Assembly: GCA_020058565.1 (NCBI GenBank)
Contig: JAGVDT010000117.1
Location: 1 to 11,461 of the forward strand
DNA length: 11,461 bases
Origin: Minisyncoccota bacterium
GTDB lineage: Bacteria > Patescibacteriota > Minisyncoccia > Phycocordibacterales > UBA2100
Direction: 5' to 3'
The position numbers and the translations under genes were made by a program. This document shows, in pieces, positions 6,545 through 11,461 of the stretch (within the stretch, counting starts at the first letter, position 1; each line of letters opens with the position of its first letter). Below the pieces are notes generated by a model that was given only the letters and a program-made list of their open reading frames with translations, made no database searches and was not told the DNA's origin.

Positions 6545-6576
6545 AGCCATGCCGCCGAGGCATCGGCTTTTTGTTT
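6545..6576 (+). terminator. Intrinsic terminator immediately before the synthase start codon
   Basis: AGCCATGCC (6545-6553) pairs with GGCATCGGCT (6559-6568) with one bulged C and a 5-nt GCCGA loop. The T-rich run TTTTTGTTT follows, beginning with the last stem base (6568-6576). This is a standard intrinsic terminator layout on the plus strand. It ends 9 bp before the ATG at 6586 and has no complete upstream coding gene to serve, which points to premature termination (attenuation) or the end of a small RNA. Confidence 0.65.
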
Positions 6577-6585
6577 GGAATTTTC

Positions 6586-9204
6586 ATGGCTATACCTTCA
6601 ACTTCTTCCGTATTTCTCGACACTTCCAAGCGGCGCATGCGGATATTTCGCGGCGCGGTTATCGCTTTTTTCCTTTTGCTTTTGGCGGTCCTTACTACCC
6701 TGGCCGCGAGCGTTTTTTTCAACTCGCCGACTCGACCCGCGCTCACCTACAAACAAGCCATCGAGTCGTATCATTTCTACTACTCAACCCTTAACGCAAA
6801 CAAAGTCGCCATTACCTTCGACGACGGGCCGCGTCCCGGGATTTCGGAAAAGATGATGGACGTTCTCGAGAAAAACAACGCACCCGCGACGTTTTTTTAC
6901 ATCGGCAGCCAAATGGCGCTGTACCCCAGCGTGGTGCAGGAGGCGGCGCGGCGCGGCTTTACTATCGGCAACCACTCTTTCACGCACGCCGAGGCAGTAA
7001 ACACCTCTGAGTCGCGCCTCGCGCTCGAGCTACATTCCACCGAGTATTTGATTTCGCGCATCACCGGAGAGGCTTCTTTTTATTATCGTCCGCCCTTCCT
7101 CAACGGCATCGGCGTAGACCCTTCAATGAACCCGTATCTCCCGGTCCCAAAAGAAATCCTTTGGGTGATGCAAAGCGGGTACAACCCCGTCGGCTCGGAT
7201 ATCGATCCCGAGGACTGGCTCGCGACGTCGGGCGGCGACGTTATCGAGCGCCTAAAGACCGCGCTCACGGAATCCCCCAAGGGCCATATCGTACTCCTCC
7301 ACGAAGAAGTGCATACGCTGGAGGCACTCGAGGAAATTATCAAGACGCTGCGGGGCGCGGGCTACGAAATTGTGCCGCTCGACGAGCTGCTGATCCCGCC
7401 TACCAAGCTCGAGCTGACGCATACGCTTCGCGTGGGCTCAACGGACCGCGAGACCGACGGAGAGGTCTCGCTCCTGCAGTGGTTTTTGTATAAAAATGGC
7501 GACCTCGATCCGTATTTGATCACGGGCACTTTTGACCAATCCACGCGGGAAGCGCTGAGCCGGTTTCAGTTCCGTTCCAAACTAGCAACTGGCAATTCAG
7601 CCCAGGTTTCTGTTGGCGCAACCGACGAAAAGACGCGCGAGGCGCTCGCGGCTGCGGCTGCGGCGGTTTTGGCTTCACCCATCGAAAGCAAGGGCCTGCC
7701 GGGCGCGCTGTATCGGTCGCAGATCGGCGATTTTTTCAAATATGTATACGTGAATTTCTTTACGGGCGCTCATGCGACCTTGGCTTTTATGGTGCGCGTC
7801 GCGCTTTTCCTTGTGTTTCTGCGCTGCTTTATAGTGCTGGCATTTCTCACGTACGGGTATTTCACCAGAAAGCCGCGGCAGGATCTTAACACGCTCCGGA
7901 GACTAACCCGGCGCCAGGGCGTATCCATCCTCATCCCGGCCTATAACGAACAAGAAAACATTCGCGCTACTATAGAGAGCGTTCTCAGAAGCACGCATGC
8001 CCGGCGGGAAATCATCGTCATCGACGACGGTTCCACCGACCGCACGGGAGACATTGTCAGACAGGTCATCGCCGAGCGCACCTCCGAGCCGATACGCCTC
8101 ATACGGGTCGAAAATGGCGGCAAGGCCCGCGCGCTGAACCACGGCCTAAAGTCCGCGCGCTACGACGTCTGCACCGTGCTTGACGCCGACGCCGTCATCG
8201 AGCCCGACGCTATCACCAATTTCCTCATTCACTTTATCGATCCCGAAATAGGCGCCGTGGCCGGGAAAGTCGGCACGACGCATTCGCATTACACGCTCGA
8301 CCTCTTCCAGGCGCTTGAGTATGCGATCGGGCAAAACATAGACAAGCGCGCGGTTTCCATACTGGGTGCCGTCGGCGTAGTCCCGGGGCCCGCTGGCGCT
8401 TGGCGCAAATCGTTCGTGCTCGATCTGGGCGGGTTTTCTTCGGACACGCTGGTGGAAGATCAGGACATGACACTTACGCTGCTGCGCGCCGGCAAAAAAG
8501 TCGCGTATGAAGAAAAGGCGCTCGCTTTCACCGAAACGCCGCACACGGTCAAGAATTTCCTAAAACAGCGCTTCCGCTGGGTATACGGCACGATGCAATG
8601 TTTCTGGAAACACAAATTCGTCGTTGTGGAGCGGCCATTTTCGAGCATGACGTGGATCGTGATGCCGAACATTTTTATTTTCAACATCCTGCTTCCGCTC
8701 TCGTATCCGTTTGCCGACTCGGCGCTGATCGTGGGGCTTTTTATCAGCGATTGGGCGGGGCTCTTGGCGCCGTTTGCGTTCTTTACGATACTGGATGTCG
8801 TCTACGCTTCGATAGGCGCGTGGCCGGAAAAAAACCGATGGAAACTGATCTGCATGGTCCCGCTTCAGCGCATCGTGTATCGCCAACTGCTCTACTACTC
8901 GGTCATGCGCGGCGTCGTGCGCGCCATAGAAGGAACCGGCAGCGGCTGGAACAAATTCGCCAAGGTTGGAGAAACGCAGCGCTTTTATTTTTCGGCCGCA
9001 TCTTCGCGCGCTCCTATTACGCATGCAGAGACTGCCATACCGGTCATTGCAACGCCCCGCCAATCCCTTTATGCGCAGAATACGGCAGCGCCGCTGAACA
9101 AAACGAAGCATCAGTTGCCCCAAGAAATTCCGGAAGTCGTTACGATGCCTTTCCAGGGGCCCTCCGGCACTTCCAAAAAGTCCACAAAAATCCATTCCGT
9201 CTGA
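6586..9204 (+). CDS. Fused polysaccharide deacetylase - PG_binding - family 2 glycosyltransferase
   Basis: This 872-residue membrane protein probably couples polymer synthesis with deacetylation. A signal-anchor lies at about 22-45. It is followed by a NodB/CE4 domain (73-270) with TFDDGP (Asp79, Asp80), NHSFTH (His130, His134), RPPF and LLHE (His239). A PG_binding_1-like segment (about 285-360) and a membrane segment (about 396-426) come next, then a processive GT2 domain (445-680) with DDGSTD, LDADAV, GPAGAWR, EDQD and QRFRW, and further helices (about 688-775). The D-D-D-QxxRW set is complete, as in PgaC/IcaA, NodC, hyaluronan and cellulose synthases. Together the domains suggest an N-acetylhexosamine polymer deacetylated outside while it is made inside; substrate is inferred. 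The ATG at 6586 is chosen because the in-frame GTG at 6523 lies upstream of the terminator hairpin. The polar tail after about residue 800 overlaps the convergent gene by 94 bp. Confidence 0.9.
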   Translation: MAIPSTSSVFLDTSKRRMRIFRGAVIAFFLLLLAVLTTLAASVFFNSPTRPALTYKQAIESYHFYYSTLNANKVAITFDDGPRPGISEKMMDVLEKNNAPATFFYIGSQMALYPSVVQEAARRGFTIGNHSFTHAEAVNTSESRLALELHSTEYLISRITGEASFYYRPPFLNGIGVDPSMNPYLPVPKEILWVMQSGYNPVGSDIDPEDWLATSGGDVIERLKTALTESPKGHIVLLHEEVHTLEALEEIIKTLRGAGYEIVPLDELLIPPTKLELTHTLRVGSTDRETDGEVSLLQWFLYKNGDLDPYLITGTFDQSTREALSRFQFRSKLATGNSAQVSVGATDEKTREALAAAAAAVLASPIESKGLPGALYRSQIGDFFKYVYVNFFTGAHATLAFMVRVALFLVFLRCFIVLAFLTYGYFTRKPRQDLNTLRRLTRRQGVSILIPAYNEQENIRATIESVLRSTHARREIIVIDDGSTDRTGDIVRQVIAERTSEPIRLIRVENGGKARALNHGLKSARYDVCTVLDADAVIEPDAITNFLIHFIDPEIGAVAGKVGTTHSHYTLDLFQALEYAIGQNIDKRAVSILGAVGVVPGPAGAWRKSFVLDLGGFSSDTLVEDQDMTLTLLRAGKKVAYEEKALAFTETPHTVKNFLKQRFRWVYGTMQCFWKHKFVVVERPFSSMTWIVMPNIFIFNILLPLSYPFADSALIVGLFISDWAGLLAPFAFFTILDVVYASIGAWPEKNRWKLICMVPLQRIVYRQLLYYSVMRGVVRAIEGTGSGWNKFAKVGETQRFYFSAASSRAPITHAETAIPVIATPRQSLYAQNTAAPLNKTKHQLPQEIPEVVTMPFQGPSGTSKKSTKIHSV

Positions 9205-9944
9205 GCATTGTCGGTCATGCCAAGGCATTTCCAGAGCGCCGGCGAAACGTCGAGTCCTGCGCGCACGCCGAACGTGTTTGTGGGTGCCGACGAACCGAAA
9301 ACGTACGCGAAATCATCTTCGCCGTTGGGGCCGACGTCTTGCCATTGCGCATAACACGTCGCCCCGCCATGACGCACCGCTATCCAGCGGTTTTTTAGGA
9401 GCGTCTGCGCGTCATTCTCGCCTGCCCCGGACTGACTCGAGCGGTACCAGGGAATTTTTTTGGCGCTTTCTTTTATTTCCCCTGCTTCGTCGTATTCCGC
9501 ATACGGGAGCGCAAAATAAAAAGGGTTTTCTTTTGGGGTAAAACCGCATGGAAAGTACCCGGAGCGGCAATCCGGCGAGTCGACGCCGCCGAAATGCTCT
9601 TGCCAGCGTTCGTCCCAATAACTCTCGACGTTGGTAATGTAATCATTGTCCGCGCCTGCGCCTTCCCCTACCCAAAAAAGTGTCGTCATGGTCTTTTTCC
9701 ACGGAGTAGTCGGCGCGGCAGCGGGATTAGCGGGCGGCGGCGCAACGTCAGCGACGATTTCTTTAGAAAACGCTGATGATGACGCGGAAATTGGGGTTGT
9801 CGAAGAATTCGAGATGCTGTCTTCTGGCGTGCTCACTCGATTTTCATACGAAACGATATACAAAATGCCCGTCGCGAGCGCAAACACGAAAACAAACCAC
9901 CCGATTCTGGCAAATTTCCTCGAGGCATATGCCGTTACCAACAT
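9111..9944 (-). CDS. Anchored exported protein with double-psi-beta-barrel-like motifs
   Basis: This 277-residue protein has a single membrane helix at about 13-33, then a low-complexity Ser/Thr/Pro/Ala linker (36-82) and a globular domain at about 84-277. I recall the domain as a conserved uncharacterised family: TLFWVGE-x-A-x-ADN, YWDERWQEHFGGVDSPDCRSGYFPCGFTPKENPFYFALPY, LKNRW, CYAQWQDVGP, YVFG and GLDVSPAL. The pair WQDVGP (Asp203) and GLDVSPALWKCLGM (Asp232) resembles the D-x-GP and D-L-S-x-A signatures of RlpA/expansin-type double-psi beta barrels that act on cell-wall glycans. That link is my inference. Four cysteines in the domain suggest disulfides. It overlaps the 3' end of the synthase gene by 94 bp, and the overlap falls on its C-terminal 30 residues. 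Its start is 83 bp from the start of the divergent CBM-like gene, suggesting joint regulation. A barrel protein next to a CBM-like protein recalls expansin architecture. Confidence 0.85.
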   Translation of the reverse strand: MLVTAYASRKFARIGWFVFVFALATGILYIVSYENRVSTPEDSISNSSTTPISASSSAFSKEIVADVAPPPANPAAAPTTPWKKTMTTLFWVGEGAGADNDYITNVESYWDERWQEHFGGVDSPDCRSGYFPCGFTPKENPFYFALPYAEYDEAGEIKESAKKIPWYRSSQSGAGENDAQTLLKNRWIAVRHGGATCYAQWQDVGPNGEDDFAYVFGSSAPTNTFGVRAGLDVSPALWKCLGMTDNAQTEWIFVDFLEVPEGPWKGIVTTSGISWGN

Positions 9945-10005
9945 TATAGCGCATTCTGCGACAATTTTCGTAGACCCTCAACTAGCGCGCCTTTCAATAA
10001 AAATG

Positions 10006-10024
10006 TATAACTTATCACAAGGGG
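10006..10024 (+). promoter_or_regulatory. Candidate -10 box and ribosome binding site of the CBM-like gene
   Basis: TATAAC (10006-10011) matches the -10 consensus at five of six positions, and AAGGGG (10019-10024) lies 3 nt before the ATG at 10028. The implied leader is about ten bases. No recognisable -35 lies 16-19 bp upstream. The 83-bp gap 9945-10027 must also hold the promoter of the divergent barrel-like gene, whose ATG is preceded by CTATA with no Shine-Dalgarno site. Confidence 0.4.
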
Positions 10025-10027
10025 TCT

Positions 10028-11305
10028 ATGTCACATACTGATACGTTTTGGAGATTATTCTGGACTGTAGTCGGTATTGTCACCCTCCTCTATTTTATAG
10101 GCGTAGTCTCGCTCGCATATTTTTATAACCCAACCAAAACTGCCGACGCCGCTGCGGTCGGCATTATTTTCGACCCCTCGCGCGATCCTTTCGCAAGCAG
10201 TCGGCCCAACGACGCGCGGCCAGAATTCGCAGGCAATGTCTTTTATGACGATGCCCTTCCGCTGGCGTTTGCCGACTGGTCGTGGGGCGTGCAAGTGCGT
10301 TGGGGCTCTAACGAAACAGTCTACGAGGGAACGCAGTCTATCAGGGTAAATTTTCTGCAGGACTGGTCCGGCATGCGGGTAGACGCTTCCGGCATTGATC
10401 TGCGCGGCTACGAAGGAATTTCTCTGGCCATCAGGCCACAAAGCGGCATCGAGGATTTGTACATCGAGCTTTTTGATGACTTTGGAAAGTCGCTCGGCAA
10501 ACAATCGCTCAATTGGTACGCTCGCGAAGGAAAACTTGCCGCGAATGCATGGAACGCGGTCAACATCCCGCTGGATAACCTTTTTCCCGAGGATCATGAC
10601 GAGCGTGCGATAAGCGGCTACGCGATCAGCACAATCAATCCCGGCATCGCCTATATCGATTCCATTCGCCTATCCCGAGATGCGCCGAAACGCCTGCGCT
10701 GGTACAAACCTGCGCCTGTCGACACTCCCGTCGCGGAAGAAAAGCCCGCCCCTCCCATTCCGCTTCCATTTACCCTGGGACTTACACCGCAAGCTGCCGC
10801 AGGTTGGAAGACAATTTTTGGTCGTTTCGAGTTGACTCCAAACGGCATGCGTATCGGTTCGATCCCAGAGAAAAGCACCGGCTCAATGAGTTATATTCTC
10901 GGGGGACAAAATTGGACCAACTACAGCGTGTCTTCCAAAATGTATTGGGGGCAGACGTCGGCATTTTCCATCCTCGTGCGCTACGTCGATGACGGCAATT
11001 TTGTTTCCTGCGCATTTTCTCACTACAACGAAACAGTGCAGCTCTACAGCGTCAAAAAAGGTGTTTCCACGCTTCTAGGGACCTCCCCAGGGTTACCAAT
11101 ACGAGCGTATGAGCCGTGGAGAGATGCTGTGGCAGGCGCCTCGGTTCGGGGCAACACCGTTAGCTGCTACGTAGACGGCGAACTTGCGCTTTCGTATGAA
11201 GTGCCAGGGATTTCTCCGGCCGGAGGCGTCGGCATAGAAACCTGGACCCGTAACACCTACGACTCGCCGCACACGCTCCAAGAGTTCTCCGTCAAACCCC
11301 TATAA
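10028..11305 (+). CDS. Membrane-anchored protein with two carbohydrate-binding-like beta-sandwich domains
   Basis: This 425-residue protein has an N-terminal membrane anchor (about 11-33). Domain 1 spans about 68-217 (VFYDDALPLAFADWSWG...GTQSIRV...LRGYEGISLAIRP...DLYIELFD) and has the look of a galactose-binding-like/CBM11-type jelly roll, with many exposed Trp/Tyr positions that could stack on sugars. A Pro-rich hinge (228-248, KPAPPIPLPF) leads to domain 2 at about 258-425 (WKTIFGRFEL...NYSVSSKMYW...FSILVRYVDDGNFVSCAFS...YVDGELALSYEVPG...GGVGIETW). This has the spacing of a concanavalin-A/LamG-like lectin fold. No catalytic glutamate pair is evident, so binding rather than hydrolysis is more likely. 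Its AAGGGG ribosome site is better than others here. The start is 83 bp from that of the divergent barrel-like gene, and both proteins are single-pass anchored, so they may act together on wall or matrix glycans. The ligand is unknown. Confidence 0.85.
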   Translation: MSHTDTFWRLFWTVVGIVTLLYFIGVVSLAYFYNPTKTADAAAVGIIFDPSRDPFASSRPNDARPEFAGNVFYDDALPLAFADWSWGVQVRWGSNETVYEGTQSIRVNFLQDWSGMRVDASGIDLRGYEGISLAIRPQSGIEDLYIELFDDFGKSLGKQSLNWYAREGKLAANAWNAVNIPLDNLFPEDHDERAISGYAISTINPGIAYIDSIRLSRDAPKRLRWYKPAPVDTPVAEEKPAPPIPLPFTLGLTPQAAAGWKTIFGRFELTPNGMRIGSIPEKSTGSMSYILGGQNWTNYSVSSKMYWGQTSAFSILVRYVDDGNFVSCAFSHYNETVQLYSVKKGVSTLLGTSPGLPIRAYEPWRDAVAGASVRGNTVSCYVDGELALSYEVPGISPAGGVGIETWTRNTYDSPHTLQEFSVKPL

Positions 11306-11309
11306 CCCA

Positions 11310-11315
11310 TATAAT
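11310..11315 (+). promoter_or_regulatory. Possible -10 hexamer before the partial 3' gene
   Basis: TATAAT (11310-11315) is a perfect -10 hexamer just past the TAA at 11303-11305, but no -35 is recognisable at the right distance (CTCCGT at 17 bp). If used, the transcript would contain both palindromes at 11335-11388 in its leader before the ATG at 11396. Confidence 0.25.
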
Positions 11316-11334
11316 TTCAAAATCTTAGATCACT

Positions 11335-11388
11335 TTTGGAGGTCAGACCTCCAAACACCGAAATTTGGAGGTCTGACCTCCAAATTTC
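11335..11388. repeat. Two mirror-related palindromes (GGAGGTC-W-GACCTCC)
   Basis: TTTGGAGGTC-A-GACCTCCAAA (11335-11355) and TTTGGAGGTC-T-GACCTCCAAA (11364-11384) are each palindromic around a single centre base and are exact reverse complements of each other, 8 bp apart. The second extends to perfect 14-bp arms over 11360-11388 (GAAATTTGGAGGTC and GACCTCCAAATTTC). Either copy could form a cruciform or RNA hairpin. They could be paired operators for the gene starting at 11396, a terminator region for the preceding gene, or a copy of a dispersed palindromic repeat. Confidence 0.85.
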
Positions 11389-11395
11389 ATTCAAA

Positions 11396-11461
11396 ATGTC
11401 CCGAAAAAACCTTGCTGGCGCGCAGAGCGAGATGCGCTCGACCAAGGATTACATCGCGGGC
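11396..11461 (+). CDS. Start of an unidentified gene (3' partial)
   Basis: An ATG at 11396 opens a frame that runs to the window edge, giving 22 residues (MSRKNLAGAQSEMRSTKDYI, then AG). The fragment is polar and basic with no signal peptide or membrane helix, so it looks cytoplasmic, unlike the other genes here. No Shine-Dalgarno site is present within 15 bp; GGAGG at 11367-11371 is too far and is part of the palindrome. The in-frame ATG at 11432 is an alternative start. The fragment is too short to assign a family. Confidence 0.4.
   Translation, partial: MSRKNLAGAQSEMRSTKDYIAG

Larger units (their letters stand above)
6285..6576 (+). ncRNA. Candidate structured leader RNA (attenuator or riboswitch-like)
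   Basis: The 448-bp divergent gap carries no convincing gene but a dense series of inverted repeats on the plus strand. ACCCCA/TGGGGT is at 6285-6305. AAAACGCGCA/TGCGTCGTTTT with a one-base bulge is at 6307-6334. A 20-bp arm pair lies at 6351-6370/6406-6425 and encloses CCAGCC-TTT-GGCTGG (6378-6392). GCTCT-TGAC-AGAGC is at 6432-6445, and a terminator hairpin is at 6545-6576. In addition TGGCTGGTTCCC (6386-6397) is perfectly complementary to GGGAACCAGCCA (6538-6549), which overlaps the 5' arm of the terminator. The terminator and anti-terminator pairings are therefore mutually exclusive, as in attenuators and riboswitches. I do not recognise a known aptamer class. Exact ends are not defined, and an independent small RNA ending at the terminator is the alternative. 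Confidence 0.5.

Noticed and set aside
6305..6550. An 81-codon minus-strand open frame in the divergent gap
   Set aside because: It covers the inverted repeats and the reverse of the terminator, shows no domain or signal, and lacks a ribosome site. Pairing potential explains the region better than coding.
6520..6576. Resemblance of GGGGAACCA near 6537 to the ydaO-type c-di-AMP riboswitch
   Set aside because: The other conserved blocks of that class (for example GGGGUGAAUCC and the downstream CCGUCAGCU segment) are missing, so the match is a short coincidence.
6523..6585. Upstream GTG start for the synthase, adding 21 residues
   Set aside because: The added codons encode the terminator hairpin and T-run and would put a Cys/Arg segment before the signal anchor. 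The ATG at 6586 fits better, although the GTG cannot be fully excluded.
8598..9398. A 266-codon plus-strand frame overlapping the glycosyltransferase
   Set aside because: It is an alternative frame over the QxxRW and transmembrane region of the synthase and over the opposite-strand barrel gene, with no motif of its own.

Overview
The window looks like chromosomal DNA from a Patescibacteria/CPR-type bacterium. This rests on a moderately GC-rich sequence, several exported proteins with long Pro/Ser/Thr/Glu-rich tails, a membrane-anchored CAP-domain protein, a PG_binding_1 domain followed by a short coiled coil and a Ser/Thr tail, VLG[A/E]-T motifs, and weak or absent Shine-Dalgarno sites. The lineage is inferred from protein style, because no rRNA, tRNA or other phylogenetic marker is present. 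Nearly every gene encodes a secreted, surface-anchored or envelope-active protein, so the window reads as a cell-surface/extracellular-matrix island.

Layout. (1) 1-2278, plus strand: the 3' part of a TasA/camelysin-like surface protein, a SipW-type (Ser/His) signal peptidase I, and a second protein with a SipW-dependent-type signal region and a Pro/Glu-rich tail. This is a tight operon in which the peptidase sits between two likely substrates. (2) 2279-2508: a convergent intergenic gap with a nested repeat (two direct 20-mers inside a 14-nt inverted repeat). (3) 2509-6137, minus strand: a CAP-domain membrane protein and, upstream of it, an 844-residue secreted polysaccharide deacetylase with N-terminal carbohydrate-binding and C-terminal peptidoglycan-binding modules. 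A GC-rich hairpin separates the two. (4) 6138-6585: a 448-bp divergent intergenic region unusually dense in inverted repeats. It looks like a structured leader RNA ending in an intrinsic terminator just before the next start codon. (5) 6586-9204, plus strand: a fusion of polysaccharide deacetylase, a peptidoglycan-binding-like domain and a membrane family-2 glycosyltransferase. (6) 9111-9944, minus strand: an anchored exported protein with double-psi-beta-barrel-like motifs, overlapping the previous gene tail to tail by 94 bp. (7) 10028-11305, plus strand: an anchored protein with two beta-sandwich modules, diverging from (6). (8) 11306-11461: two related palindromes and the first 22 codons of an unidentified gene.

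How the parts may work together (inference): the glycosyltransferase fusion could make and export a beta-linked amino-sugar polymer and deacetylate it as it emerges. The secreted deacetylase could act on the same polymer or on cell wall. The SipW pair could supply proteinaceous fibres, and the barrel-like and CBM-like pair could act as wall-loosening or matrix-binding factors. The most unusual feature is the 6285-6576 leader. One arm of a local hairpin there is perfectly complementary over 12 nt to a segment overlapping the terminator stem, which is the geometry of an attenuator or riboswitch controlling the polymer synthase gene. No CRISPR array, tRNA, rRNA or transposase was seen.
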